Source: Chitinophagales bacterium (lineage in GTDB: Bacteria > Bacteroidota > Bacteroidia > Chitinophagales > UBA10324). From it: 64,000 nucleotides of DNA. Positions 18,884 to 28,565 of this stretch are shown here, piece after piece. The notes beneath the pieces are model-generated. The model saw nothing but the letters and a program-made list of their open reading frames with translations, did no database searches and was not told where the DNA came from. The position numbers were made by a program, and so were the translations under genes. The stretch covers positions 62,001 through 126,000 of the forward strand of contig JACDDS010000012.1 of assembly GCA_013816805.1 (NCBI GenBank), given 5' to 3'. Position 1 is the stretch's first letter, and the number at the start of each line of letters is the position of its first letter.

Positions 18884-21061
18884 CTAATTTTTTAAGACCT
18901 TAACCAATGAAACCCGATCCCCAGCCCGAAGTTCAACAATATAGATTCCTGAATTAAAGGATGAGACATCAAAATGAATGCTGTGTTCGCCTTCCAAAAG
19001 CTCGCCCTGATTTGTATAAGATAGCTGCCTTCCTGCCATATCCCTAATCCTTAACACTACTTGTTTGCTCTCGGGAAGAAAAAAATTGATAGTTGATAAC
19101 CCACTGGTTGGATTAGGATAAATGATATCTGCCGCAGGATTGGTTATCTCATTGATACCGGTTAATTCCGAAGACCTTCCTGAAGCGCAGATATAAACTT
19201 TCACCAGGTTCGATTCCTGACTCACCTTTACTTTTTTGAAAGTTATTAACCCACTGCTACTATGATAGATTATAGATTGCGACTGAATTAATACTCCGTT
19301 TTGATAATTGTCCATACAGATTTTAGCCTTATCGGGTATATTTATGAACTGCTGCAAGCGCCGGAGAGTAATGTCAGTTTCTATTGTGTTTGGCAGCTGG
19401 ACAGGCAATAAAGATCCATCCAGCAAAACTATTTGATGGGCGTATAAAATAGCTTGCCAGCTAACCGGTGTTTCATGAATTGATGAATCAACCCAATCCA
19501 GTGTTCCGAATTTAGTGCCTACTGTATCGCCGTCATAATAAGGAGGTGCAGGATTGATGGTGTCACCAGAGTAGCTGTCTGCAGAACAATACTGGAAAGC
19601 CGGATAAGAAAGATTGGTGTGATATCTGGTAAGATCGCTGAGAGAACGATCCTGAATTTCATGAGTACCACCCTTATGAATTCTTAAATCCCAATAATAA
19701 AATCCACCGCTCTTGTAAATGTTTACACTATTGTAGAAAGGAATTTTTTCATCCCAGCACGTTACATTGTCGAGCTTTCCTGAAGTCATAAAATAAATAG
19801 GTAGTGAAATATTTTTGTCATCAGCAAGAAGCACATTAAAATCTGCCATATCATACATATGATAATATCCATCCCCATTAATTTTTGGCATATCGGTTGG
19901 CAGATTAGCAATATAATCTCCAATAAAAATGTTTTGCTTAATCCGGGTAGCTCCATCAACATTCCATTTACAGGTAGGGTTATCATCATGCAGGTAATTG
20001 ATGTCCACCTTCGCATTAGTAACATCCACTGCTGCCACTTTATCGGGAAACAAGTAACCAAAAAGCATTGCGCCGGTGCAGCCTGAAGAACTGCCCTGTG
20101 TATAGATGCTATGCGGATCAATATCACTGGGAAAAGTGCGAAGCAACCAGTCGTAAGTCCACTTGACACGTTGTATTGTATATGTTTTATCGACTCCGGT
20201 TGTAGGCCATGGAGTATCATTATTAGCATTATAAACATCAAAATTTTCGTGATAACCGATCCACTTGGTATTTTCTCCATAGATCGGGTCCCAGCTGAAA
20301 TTCGGTATATCATCTTCCATAGATATCTTCCAATTTCCCGGCAGATCTACGGAATTACAATTTGCATAAGCATTGCCGCCACCCCCATAAAATAAAAATG
20401 TGGCTCCGTTAGGGCCGGAAGGATCAGCATCTTTAACAATGCCGAAATTGAATGATAGGCATCCTTCATTAGTCATTTCAGGAGTAAATGGTGTCTGAAT
20501 ATTCCCCCCAAATACTACATAAGCATTATAAAATAGGTCAGGGTTGTCCAGAAGCGGAAGACCTGATACCTGTAAGATTGCTTTTACAGGTGCAACCTGT
20601 TCCGCCACACCATTGATTAGCGAATTAGCACCGGATTTTATATGCCGGTTTTCCATCCCGCCCGAGTCAGCAGTTACTGCATAGTAACGGGTTTTATTAT
20701 CGCTGCAGGTAGTAACAAAAACCCCTTGTTCCGGGGTTAAGGTCTGAATAGGATTATCATTGATAACAAAATAGAAAGTATTTGCACCGCCTTCTCCATT
20801 TACGCCAATATTTAAGAAATAATTAAAAGATGAGTTATTGGGAATACGTCCTATATATTTTGAACTGTCAAGATTAGATGAGGTGATAGCTCTACTGTAA
20901 CGGTAGATGTAGTAAAAACCGGAATCATAAGATGATATGTTATTCCAAACTAAAAAAGTCTGACCATTTCTGTAATTAGCAACCAGGTTAGTAACTACTT
21001 GCGCCTTCAGATAGCAAACGGAAAAAAGAATGGTAATTAACAGTAATAAAAATTTTCTCAT
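18884..21061 (-). CDS. secreted serine-hydrolase-like T9SS protein, copy 3
   Basis: 725 residues and first in the transcription order of the triplet. Signal peptide MRKFLLLLITILFSVCYLKA, cut before QVV. Fn3-like start, FLFYGGGG, nucleophile Ser326 in QGSSSGCTGA (Glu of the other copies is Ser here and Thr is Cys), Asp in SGKLDNVTCW and His in WDLRIHKGG. The changed residues beside the nucleophile hint at a different substrate, which is inference. The sorting domain runs from IYPNPTSGL to YIVELRAGD. No regulator or transporter lies beside the triplet to reveal its role. Confidence 0.85.
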   Translation of the reverse strand: MRKFLLLLITILFSVCYLKAQVVTNLVANYRNGQTFLVWNNISSYDSGFYYIYRYSRAITSSNLDSSKYIGRIPNNSSFNYFLNIGVNGEGGANTFYFVINDNPIQTLTPEQGVFVTTCSDNKTRYYAVTADSGGMENRHIKSGANSLINGVAEQVAPVKAILQVSGLPLLDNPDLFYNAYVVFGGNIQTPFTPEMTNEGCLSFNFGIVKDADPSGPNGATFLFYGGGGNAYANCNSVDLPGNWKISMEDDIPNFSWDPIYGENTKWIGYHENFDVYNANNDTPWPTTGVDKTYTIQRVKWTYDWLLRTFPSDIDPHSIYTQGSSSGCTGAMLFGYLFPDKVAAVDVTNAKVDINYLHDDNPTCKWNVDGATRIKQNIFIGDYIANLPTDMPKINGDGYYHMYDMADFNVLLADDKNISLPIYFMTSGKLDNVTCWDEKIPFYNSVNIYKSGGFYYWDLRIHKGGTHEIQDRSLSDLTRYHTNLSYPAFQYCSADSYSGDTINPAPPYYDGDTVGTKFGTLDWVDSSIHETPVSWQAILYAHQIVLLDGSLLPVQLPNTIETDITLRRLQQFINIPDKAKICMDNYQNGVLIQSQSIIYHSSSGLITFKKVKVSQESNLVKVYICASGRSSELTGINEITNPAADIIYPNPTSGLSTINFFLPESKQVVLRIRDMAGRQLSYTNQGELLEGEHSIHFDVSSFNSGIYIVELRAGDRVSLVKVLKN

Positions 21062-21236
21062 AAAAGGAAAAGAGATTGAATTTTGGCGCGTAAAATTAGA
21101 TAACTATAGTGAGAATACCTTACGAAAGACTGCTGTCAAATATTTAATTTTCACCGTTAAACTAAGTTCCAATTGTAATGTCTTATTTGATTTTTGTATC
21201 TGCCCCTTATTATTTGAATAGAGCATTAGTGACAAT

Positions 21237-21836
21237 TTAGTTCCAATCCTTTTGATCTTCTTTATTCAGTTCATTTAGTAAAGAAGGCGTAATATTTATC
21301 TTAACAAGCGAATAAAGAATATCATAAACTTCCTTTACGTTTGGCAACATCGCCAGGCCGGGTAAGGCCTCCTGCACAAAATAAAAACCCCCAAGCAACC
21401 ATGGATAAAGAGGATTGGTATTCCCCAATATGATAAACCCGGAGCCATCCTTTTCTTCTGTAAGATCAAGCCGTTCAATATTTTTAAGCGGCAGGGTTTT
21501 CAGGTTTAATTTTTTTCTTTCATTTTTCAACAGCACTCTTTTATTAGTAATGCAGTAAAAAGTCCGTGCCCTTTTTCGGGCACTAAGAAAAAATCTGAGG
21601 ATGCACATGTAAACACTGGCTAATGCAAGCATAACCCCGATTATTTTTAAGGTAAAAGGAGATTCGTAATAGAGCAGTGTATAATTGAGAATGAGTGAAA
21701 AACCCACCAGTATAATGCTCATGGGTATCAGAAGCATATCTGCATCGCGGAGTTGTACACCACGCTTGGGCTGCCCGGTCCATATAATTTTCTCATCTTC
21801 CTTCAAATAGGGAATAAATAAGGGCTCTAAAAGCAT
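21237..21836 (-). CDS. membrane protein with bacterial PH domain
   Basis: 199 residues. The N-terminus EDEKIIWTGQPKRG precedes two hydrophobic segments at about 33-55 and 62-80. A soluble part with FYCITNKRVLLKNERK and LPLKNIERLDL follows. This is the arrangement of bPH_2 (YdbS/YdbT-like) proteins, where a pleckstrin-like domain sits on the cytoplasmic face. The role of the family is poorly known. It stands alone between the hydrolase triplet and ppk1, which is divergent. The start is the first in-frame ATG. Confidence 0.7.
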   Translation of the reverse strand: MLLEPLFIPYLKEDEKIIWTGQPKRGVQLRDADMLLIPMSIILVGFSLILNYTLLYYESPFTLKIIGVMLALASVYMCILRFFLSARKRARTFYCITNKRVLLKNERKKLNLKTLPLKNIERLDLTEEKDGSGFIILGNTNPLYPWLLGGFYFVQEALPGLAMLPNVKEVYDILYSLVKINITPSLLNELNKEDQKDWN

Positions 21837-22004
21837 AAATGGAAACCCGGGTTGAGTGGCACTAAAATAGCAATCACATAGGATTCGTAAATTTAGGGCG
21901 AATTAAAGTTGTTCTTACTTTTACGTTTTTTTAGCAATTTCTATCATGCGGTTTAATTAAAAATATTCGGGCCGATATATATATTCCAAAATAAAGAAGA
22001 TACT

Positions 22005-24110
22005 GTGAGATTTATTAACAGAGAAATAAGCTGGCTTTCATTTAATGAGCGGGTGTTGCAGGAAGCGGAAGATCTTAATGTCCCTCTGCTTGAACGATTG
22101 CGATTTCTTGGAATTTTTTCGTCAAATCTTGATGAATTTTTCCGGGTCCGCGTGGCCACTCTTAAGCGCATGATGCCGCTGGGGAAAAAGGCGAAGAAAA
22201 CAATTGGTGATACTCCTAAAAAGATATTGAGTGAAATTTTTAACACGGTTGTTACTCAGCAAAACAGGTTCAATCAGATCTATCAGCAATTGTTACAAGC
22301 CTTAGAGCAGGAGAATATATTTATCATTAATGAAAAGCAGCTTAGTCCCGAACAGGGAGCATTTGTGAGGAACTATTTTCACCGTGAAGTGCGTGCAGCT
22401 CTTGTACCTATAATGATAGATTCAATAGAAGAATTCCCCTATCTGAGGGACCATGCAATTTATCTGGCGGTACATCTCTCCGACAGTACCGGTGAGCATA
22501 AAGCAAAATATTCCATTATTGAAGTACCTACGGATGTAGTATCCCGATTTCTGGTTTTACCTAAAGAAGGCGATAAAAACTCTGTAATACTTCTCGATGA
22601 TATTATTCGCTATTGCCTTGACGATGTATTTTATATGTTTTCGTTCGATACATTTAAAGCAGCTATGGTAAAAATGACCCGCGATGCTGAATTGGATTTA
22701 CTGGAAGATTATACAGAGAGCTTTGTGGGTAAGGTGGAGAAAGGATTAAAGCAGCGAAAGCGTGGTAAGCCCGTGCGGTTTATCTATGATGCCGCTATTG
22801 ATTCAGACCTGCTTGATTACATGTTAAAGAGAATGCATCTCAAAAAAGGAGATGATAATATCGTGGCCGGAGCACGCTACCATAACTTCAAAGACTTTGT
22901 CAGCTTTCCCTCCTTGGGCAAAATGTATTTATTATACCCGCAAAACGAGCGGTTGCTGCATCCCGATCTTCCTGTAAATAAGCGCATGCTTCCCGTAATT
23001 GCTCAAAAGGATGTGCTGCTTCATTTCCCTTATCACTCCTTTGATTATTTTATTGATTTCCTTCGGGAAGCAGCCATCGATCCTAAAGTTTCAGAGATTA
23101 AGATTACCCTGTATCGCCTTGCAAAAAATTCCAAAGTTGCCAACTCACTTATTAATGCGGTACGTAACGGAAAGAAAGTAGTGGTGGTAATGGAACTGCA
23201 GGCACGGTTTGATGAGGAACATAATATTTTCTGGAGCGACCGCCTTACAGAAGAAGGAGCGCATATAATTTTTGGTGTTCAGGGATTGAAAGTGCATAGT
23301 AAAATATGTTTAATTACCAGGAAAGAAAAAGGAAAGGATGTATTGTATGCAAACGTTTCCACAGGTAACTATAATGAGTCTACAGCCAAAATTTACTCAG
23401 ACCATAGCCTGTTTACAGCAGATAGTAAAATAACCAATGAGCTGGAAGAAATGTTTACTTTTTTTCAGAATACCTACAAGGTTCCTGAATATAAACATTT
23501 GATTGTTGCTCCTACCTATATGCGAAAGCGGCTTGAGAAACTGATCGATCGTGAAATACAGGCAGCGAAGAACGGAAGATTAGCCAGGATCGATATTAAG
23601 CTGAATAATTTTGCCGATTTGGCGATGGTAGAAAAAGTTCTCGAGGCTGCAAGGGCCGGAGTTACAGTGCGCATGCTTATCAGGGGCACTTGTGCTATTG
23701 GAGCCATTTCAGACGAAGTAAAAAAGAATATCCATATTATCAGCATTGTAGATAAATTCCTTGAACATTCCAGAATTTTTGTTTTCTATAATGAAGGTAA
23801 AGAAGCTATATATATTTCCTCTGCCGATTGGATGATGCGTAATTTAAACAGCCGGGTTGAAATGGCTCTTCCAATCTATGATACCAATATCAGAAAAGAA
23901 ATCCTTGAATTTCTTGATATTCAGTTCCATGATAATGTTAAAGCGCGCATTCTGGATGACCAGCAGCAAAATTATTATCTTAGAAACGATAAACCACCAT
24001 TCCGTTCACAGGAAGAAATATATTTCTATCTAAAGAATAAGCTTGAAAAGAGTCGGGAAATACATGAATCGGTGTTGAATAAGCCGGTGATAGAACCTGT
24101 GGAGCTGTAA
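22005..24110 (+). CDS. ppk1: polyphosphate kinase 1
   Basis: 701 residues, complete. The N-terminal domain begins FINREISWLSFNERVLQEA and has FLGIFSSNLDEFFRVR, both PPK1 hallmarks. The catalytic region has the phosphate-accepting His431 in LKVHSKICLI, then NVSTGNYNESTAKIYSDHSLF and, near the C-terminus, SSADWMMRNLNSRVE. PPK1 reversibly transfers the gamma phosphate of ATP to inorganic polyphosphate, at the inner membrane or in the cytosol. The start is a GTG with no ribosome-binding site. It is a single gene; no exopolyphosphatase is adjacent. Confidence 0.95.
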   Translation: MRFINREISWLSFNERVLQEAEDLNVPLLERLRFLGIFSSNLDEFFRVRVATLKRMMPLGKKAKKTIGDTPKKILSEIFNTVVTQQNRFNQIYQQLLQALEQENIFIINEKQLSPEQGAFVRNYFHREVRAALVPIMIDSIEEFPYLRDHAIYLAVHLSDSTGEHKAKYSIIEVPTDVVSRFLVLPKEGDKNSVILLDDIIRYCLDDVFYMFSFDTFKAAMVKMTRDAELDLLEDYTESFVGKVEKGLKQRKRGKPVRFIYDAAIDSDLLDYMLKRMHLKKGDDNIVAGARYHNFKDFVSFPSLGKMYLLYPQNERLLHPDLPVNKRMLPVIAQKDVLLHFPYHSFDYFIDFLREAAIDPKVSEIKITLYRLAKNSKVANSLINAVRNGKKVVVVMELQARFDEEHNIFWSDRLTEEGAHIIFGVQGLKVHSKICLITRKEKGKDVLYANVSTGNYNESTAKIYSDHSLFTADSKITNELEEMFTFFQNTYKVPEYKHLIVAPTYMRKRLEKLIDREIQAAKNGRLARIDIKLNNFADLAMVEKVLEAARAGVTVRMLIRGTCAIGAISDEVKKNIHIISIVDKFLEHSRIFVFYNEGKEAIYISSADWMMRNLNSRVEMALPIYDTNIRKEILEFLDIQFHDNVKARILDDQQQNYYLRNDKPPFRSQEEIYFYLKNKLEKSREIHESVLNKPVIEPVEL

Positions 24111-24158
24111 TAATTCAATACAGCATGGCGCATCCTATTATACTAAATCCATTTTGCT

Positions 24159-24704
24159 TTATTCCACAATAAATTTTCCATTCATTTTTTGCCAATGTCC
24201 GGGGTAAGTACAGACAAACTGATAGTTACCGAAAGGTGGAGCGGCGAAAACCAAATCTGCAGATTGTCCTGGATTTAACAGAGGAGAGTGATATAAAACA
24301 TTGGATCGGTCATCAGGAACAAATTCTTTTGCAGGACCAGCAGCATTACCGGCGGTTGCCACTTGTTCCATTGTCCCGGTTTTTACAATAAAAAAATTAT
24401 GCTTCAGAGCAGAATCTTTTGCTGTATTGCTGAAATGGATCTTAATAGTAGAACCTGATTTTACGTGAATATCTGCCATTGAATAAGACATTACATCCAT
24501 AGAATTTCCAATGGCATTTAATGTAAATTCCATTACTGGCGCACTGGCATCAATTTTATCCGGGTCGTATACTAATGGCTGCGAATGATAGGAAGAAGTA
24601 TCCTGTGCATCAGAAGAAGTTTGTTGCTGATTGCTGTTACAAGCAGTAAAGTATAACAATGCAATGTAAGTGGAAAATACCGGAAAGGCTGATTTAATGG
24701 TCAT
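24159..24704 (-). CDS. azurin/plastocyanin-like cupredoxin lipoprotein
   Basis: 181 residues. The N-terminus ends in the lipobox LYFTAC, followed by a polar Ser/Gln linker, so it is probably anchored to the outer membrane or periplasmic face. The cupredoxin domain spans about 55-181. Copper ligands are visible in the azurin order: His in LKHNFF, then Cys, His and Met in VCTYPGHWQKM. It should be a small blue-copper electron carrier. Length beyond azurin is due to the linker. It is convergent with ppk1 and lies alone. Confidence 0.88.
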   Translation of the reverse strand: MTIKSAFPVFSTYIALLYFTACNSNQQQTSSDAQDTSSYHSQPLVYDPDKIDASAPVMEFTLNAIGNSMDVMSYSMADIHVKSGSTIKIHFSNTAKDSALKHNFFIVKTGTMEQVATAGNAAGPAKEFVPDDRSNVLYHSPLLNPGQSADLVFAAPPFGNYQFVCTYPGHWQKMNGKFIVE

Positions 24705-24833
24705 TGTAATAATTTTGAGAATTATAAAAGAAACAACTGATATAAAAATTTGTTCACTGAATGTTTTTCATTAAATAAATGCAACTATAAACAGATTTAG
24801 CTTCATTAACTTCGAATTGTGTTTATAAAGGAA

Positions 24834-25223
24834 ATGAAAGGGCCTCTGCTATTCATTTGCTTCCAGCTATTTACTTTATATAGTGGCGCTCAGGCTATTT
24901 ATTTTTGTGATAATGTAAGTGATGATGGCTATCCTGTTTATTCGGTTACATCATTTATCATTTCAAAAAATGGCGGTGCTTTAAAAACTTAGTACGTGCT
25001 AAGGATAATACTCAATCAGGAATTGTGAGGTATAATATGTATCGTATTGAGCGAGGTTAAGAATATTTGATATTGAACTTGTACAGGAGGAAGATTCAGA
25101 CTTTGCCTGGTTTACAAGGAATGTCGTATTCTATAAAGAAGCTTTCATCGCATAAAGGTTTGGGATGAAAACAATATCCTGGTTGTAACCGGAGATTTGG
25201 AAATCCGATATTCGGGTTACTGA
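24834..25223 (+). pseudogene. frameshifted small exported protein
   Basis: This is not visible as one reading frame. The ATG at 24834 opens a signal peptide (MKGPLLFICFQLFTLYSGAQA), then IYFCDNVSDDGYPVYSVTS, and hits a stop at 24990. The protein continues in other frames: NLVRAKDNTQSGIVRYNMYRI, then FDIELVQEEDSDFAWFTRN, then KVWDENNILVVTGDLEIRY, ending at 25223. Adding one A in the A-run at 24983-24987, one T at 25057-25058 and one A at 25152 rebuilds a continuous 130-residue protein. I do not recognise the family. The three lesions in 390 bases are either decay or a bad stretch of assembly. Confidence 0.7.
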
Positions 25224-25255
25224 TTACAACGCCTGTCTCAAAGATCGGCTTATCT

Positions 25256-25600
25256 CTATCCTTCTCTATATTTTTTAGGAAGATTATTTAAAACAAGGTT
25301 ATAAGAATCATCGATCATGCCCAATATCTCACTTTGAGGAATGGTTCCGTTATCCTCTACGCTGTTCCAATGCCTTTTATTCATATGATATGCCGGATAT
25401 ACTGCCGTATATTTTTCACGCAGCTCTATCGCCCTTTCCGGATCACATTTTAAATTTAACCGGAAAGGCCGGTACTCCAGACTGGTAAGTAAAAAAATTT
25501 TACCCATTACCCTATAGACCAGGGTATCATTATCAAAAGGAAAATCTTCAGTAACACCCTTTTTTCTTTTGCAATATTCCCGCAGCATTTCATGGTTCAT
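25256..25600 (-). CDS. MmcQ/YjbR family protein
   Basis: 114 residues with the family pattern: an N-terminal REYCKRKKGVTEDFPFD, then LVYRVMGKIFLL, LNLKCDPERAIELRE, YPAYHMNKRHWNSV and a C-terminal DDSYNLVLNNLPKK. These are small double-wing DNA-binding-type proteins of unclear function. It lies 38 bases after the TPR gene on the same strand and is probably co-transcribed with it. Confidence 0.88.
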   Translation of the reverse strand: MNHEMLREYCKRKKGVTEDFPFDNDTLVYRVMGKIFLLTSLEYRPFRLNLKCDPERAIELREKYTAVYPAYHMNKRHWNSVEDNGTIPQSEILGMIDDSYNLVLNNLPKKYREG

Positions 25601-25638
25601 GCTACCTTATAATTTTTTTATCTGCGGTTATCATGTTA

Positions 25639-25956
25639 TTATTCGATGGTAAGCTGATTAATCGCTTCCTCCAGCTCTCTGTGCGCATGTACATCTTTAC
25701 CTGAGGTCCTCCATAAACCTTCCTTGTAAGTTTCCTCTGCCTCCTCCAGCATATTCAATTTCTCATACAATTTTCCGAGGTGGTAATATAACCCTGTGTA
25801 ATCGGGATCATGCCTCAGTATATCTTTAAAATACTCAAGTGCCTTGTCATTATCTCCACCATTGATGTATTCAAGGGCCAGCGCAAACTTTACAAAACTA
25901 TCACCAGGATTTTGCTTAAGAAAAGAGTTCAGCTGTTCTATACGCTTTGTATTCAT
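25639..25956 (-). CDS. small tetratricopeptide-repeat protein
   Basis: 105 residues made of about two and a half TPR units: FVKFALALEYINGGDNDKAL, then YTGLYYHLGKLYEKLNMLEE and a partial third. There is no signal peptide, so it is a cytosolic interaction module. It shares an 83-base divergent intergenic region with etfB and is followed closely by the MmcQ-like gene. Confidence 0.85.
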   Translation of the reverse strand: MNTKRIEQLNSFLKQNPGDSFVKFALALEYINGGDNDKALEYFKDILRHDPDYTGLYYHLGKLYEKLNMLEEAEETYKEGLWRTSGKDVHAHRELEEAINQLTIE

Positions 25957-25980
25957 GCCTTCAGGAAAAAGTTTTTTGGC

Positions 25981-25988
25981 TACCTTTG
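25981..25988 (+). promoter_or_regulatory. Bacteroidota -7 box TACCTTTG
   Basis: Exact TAnnTTTG match 51 bases before the etfB ATG, giving a leader of about 45 bases. A TTTTTTGG run lies just upstream, but at the wrong spacing for a -33 element. Confidence 0.5.
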
Positions 25989-26039
25989 CGCCTCACAAAA
26001 AGGGCTTTTTCATTCACCCTTTAATTATACTAAAGATAG

Positions 26040-26780
26040 ATGAAGATTTTAGTTTGCATTTCTAAAACGCCCGACACTACAACGAAAATTTCATTTATTA
26101 ATGGTAACACCCGGTTCAACAGTGATAAAGTTCAGTTTATTATTAATCCGTATGATGAATGGTACGCATTAGTGCGTGCTGTAGAGTTAAAGGAAAAATT
26201 AGGAGCACAGGTTACAATAATAAATGTTGGCTTATCCGACAGCGAATCTATTATCCGTAAAGCGCTTGCAATAGGCGGCGATGATGCGGTGCGAATTGAT
26301 GCAGAGCCGGATGATGCATTTTTTGTAGCAGATCAAATTGCCCAATACGCGAAACAGGAAAATTTTGAAATCATTTTTCTGGGTAAAGAAACCATCGACT
26401 ACAATGGATCGCAGGTAGGGGGTATGGTTGCAGGACTTTTGGAAATTCCATTCATTTCTCTGGCTTCGAGGCTGGATTTAGAAGGAAATATGGCTACAGT
26501 GGAAAGAGATATTGCTGGTGGTCATGAAATTATTAGCGTTAAAACACCATTTGTTATAAGTGCATCGAAAGGAATGGCTGAAGCCAGAATTCCAAACATG
26601 CGTGGCATTATGGCCGCGCGAACAAAACCCGTAAAAGTGTTGCCGCCCTATCAATCCGAAAAATTGACATCAGTAAAAGAATATCAGTTACCTAAAGAAA
26701 AAGGTGGTCCTAAAATGATTTCAGCTGAACATCCTGAAGAATTAGTAAAGCTGCTTCATGAAGAGGCAAAGGTTATTTAA
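26040..26780 (+). CDS. etfB: electron transfer flavoprotein, beta subunit
   Basis: 246 residues. The N-terminal MKILVCISKTPDTTTKI, INPYDEWYALVRAVELKE, FLGKETIDYNGSQVGGMVA and the C-terminal segment with PNMRGIMAARTKPVKV are EtfB features. EtfB binds AMP and forms the heterodimer with EtfA that carries electrons from acyl-CoA and other dehydrogenases to the quinone pool. It is directly followed by etfA on the same strand after 139 bases, with no terminator between. An electron-bifurcating type is not indicated by anything seen here. Confidence 0.95.
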   Translation: MKILVCISKTPDTTTKISFINGNTRFNSDKVQFIINPYDEWYALVRAVELKEKLGAQVTIINVGLSDSESIIRKALAIGGDDAVRIDAEPDDAFFVADQIAQYAKQENFEIIFLGKETIDYNGSQVGGMVAGLLEIPFISLASRLDLEGNMATVERDIAGGHEIISVKTPFVISASKGMAEARIPNMRGIMAARTKPVKVLPPYQSEKLTSVKEYQLPKEKGGPKMISAEHPEELVKLLHEEAKVI

Positions 26781-26919
26781 CCATATTCAATTTCATGTGT
26801 AATCATACCATAGAGATAAATGAAAATTTTATAAATGTTTAGCCATTATATTCATAATAAATTATAGTAACTAAGATTTTTACGCACCAATCCTTTAAAT
26901 TTTATTATTTCTTATTTCT

Positions 26920-27897
26920 ATGAGCATACTTGTTTTTGTGGAACCATCGAATGGAGCATTTAAAAAACAGGCTTTTGAAGCCGTTACCTATGCAGCGAAA
27001 ATCGGTGCGATGCTTAAAGTGGAAATACACGCATTGTGCATAGATAAACCAGGCGAAAATGAACTGCAGGTTCTTGGAGAATACGGTGCAAATAAAGTCT
27101 GGTATGTAAATGATTCCCGGTTAAAAAGTGTTGATCCCATGGTTTATGCCAAAGTGATTGCACAACTGGAATCAAAAATAGATTCAGATGTATTGGTCTT
27201 AATACAGAATTTTGATGGTAAAGCCATAGCACCTATCCTGGCAGCCAGACTTCATGCCGGATTGGTGTCGGGAGCAATTGATCTTCCGCGCATCGAAGGA
27301 GCATCTTTTCTCGTTAAGAAAAATGTGTTCTCGGGAAAAGCTTTTGCTACCTATGAAATGCATTCTCCCAAAAAGATCATTTCACTGATGCCGAATTCTA
27401 TTATTCCTGAAAAAATTTCAAATACAGCCTCCATTGCCGAGTTTCAACCCGAGCTCGATGACGCTGATTTTAAATTGCAGGTGAAAGAAGTAAAAAAAGC
27501 CTCAGAAAAAATTTCTCTTTCCGATGCAGAGATTATAATTTCGGGAGGCAGGGGATTAAAGGGACCTGAGAACTGGAAGATGATTGAAGAGATGGCGGAC
27601 ATACTGGGAGGGGCAACTGCCTGTTCAAGACCAGTAGCTGATATACACTGGCGCCCGCACGAGGAACACGTAGGTCAGACAGGACTTACCGTACGGCCTA
27701 ATTTGTATATTGCTATTGGCATTTCAGGAGCAATTCAGCACTTAGCAGGAGTGAATGGAAGTAAAGTAATGGTTGTAGTAAATAAAGATGCAGAAGCACC
27801 TTTTTTTAAAGCTGCTGACTATGGTATTGTGGGCGATGCACTTGAAGTAGTACCGAAATTAAATGCTGCATTTCGAAAATTTAAAGAAGGTGCTTAA
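26920..27897 (+). CDS. etfA: electron transfer flavoprotein, alpha subunit
   Basis: 325 residues. The C-terminal FAD-binding domain is clear: IISGGRGLKGPENW, ATACSRPVADIHWRP, HVGQTGLTVRPNLYIAIG, ISGAIQHLAGV and VNKDAEAPFF. The N-terminal alpha/beta domain (MSILVFVEPSNGAFKKQAFE) fits EtfB. It holds the FAD that shuttles single electrons in the EtfAB dimer. Length is normal. The next gene starts 20 bases after its stop, so the three genes from 26040 to 28532 are probably one operon. Confidence 0.95.
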   Translation: MSILVFVEPSNGAFKKQAFEAVTYAAKIGAMLKVEIHALCIDKPGENELQVLGEYGANKVWYVNDSRLKSVDPMVYAKVIAQLESKIDSDVLVLIQNFDGKAIAPILAARLHAGLVSGAIDLPRIEGASFLVKKNVFSGKAFATYEMHSPKKIISLMPNSIIPEKISNTASIAEFQPELDDADFKLQVKEVKKASEKISLSDAEIIISGGRGLKGPENWKMIEEMADILGGATACSRPVADIHWRPHEEHVGQTGLTVRPNLYIAIGISGAIQHLAGVNGSKVMVVVNKDAEAPFFKAADYGIVGDALEVVPKLNAAFRKFKEGA

Positions 27898-27917
27898 ACC
27901 ATGCTAATGAAATTTTA

Positions 27918-28532
27918 ATGAAGAAGATTGAACTCGAAATTGTTGCTTTGTCTCACAGCATCACGCAATCACACAGCTATGCAGTGGTGTTGGGAGAAGT
28001 GAATGGTATTCGAAGGCTGCCAATTGTTATTGGGGGTTTTGAGGCCCAGGCAATTGCAGTAGCACTGGAGAAAATGAATCCTACGCGGCCGCTCACTCAT
28101 GATTTAATGAGAAGCATTTGTCAATCATTTCATATTGAAGTAAAGGAAATTATTATCAACAACCTGCTGGATGGTATTTTTTATTCGCAGCTAATTTGTA
28201 AAAAGGGCAATGAGCTAATAGAAGTTGACTCTCGCACATCGGATGCTCTTGCTTTGGCGGTTCGTTTTGAATGCCCTATTTATACCTATGAATTTATTCT
28301 TGATTCTGCCGGCCTGATCCTGGAAGAGCCTGCTGCTGAAGAAAAATTAGAGATTAAAGAAAGAAAAGCGGAGAAAAAATCAACGGTTACAGCCAGCCTG
28401 AAATCGATTGACCTTGCGAAGCAATCCCTTCCGGAATTAAATCAGATGCTGCAGTCATTCCTGGAGAAAGAAGATTACGAGCAGGCAATAATAGTAAGGG
28501 ATGAAATATCCAGAAGGAAGAAACAATCCTAA
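27918..28532 (+). CDS. bifunctional nuclease (BFN) domain protein with C-terminal UVR motif
   Basis: 204 residues. Residues 1-140 are a BFN/DUF151 domain: YAVVLGEVNGIRRLPIVIGG, EAQAIAVALE, RPLTHDLM, VDSRTSDALALAVRFECPIY. After a charged linker, residues 160-204 form a UvrB/UvrC-type motif (LNQMLQSFLEKEDYEQAIIV, then RDEISRR). Plant BFN members have RNase and DNase activity; the role in Bacteroidota is not established. The BFN-UVR pairing is, to my knowledge, common in this phylum. It follows etfA by 20 bases. Confidence 0.9.
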   Translation: MKKIELEIVALSHSITQSHSYAVVLGEVNGIRRLPIVIGGFEAQAIAVALEKMNPTRPLTHDLMRSICQSFHIEVKEIIINNLLDGIFYSQLICKKGNELIEVDSRTSDALALAVRFECPIYTYEFILDSAGLILEEPAAEEKLEIKERKAEKKSTVTASLKSIDLAKQSLPELNQMLQSFLEKEDYEQAIIVRDEISRRKKQS

Positions 28533-28565
28533 ACCTCCAGTCTTTTACAATATTGCGAGTGATCT

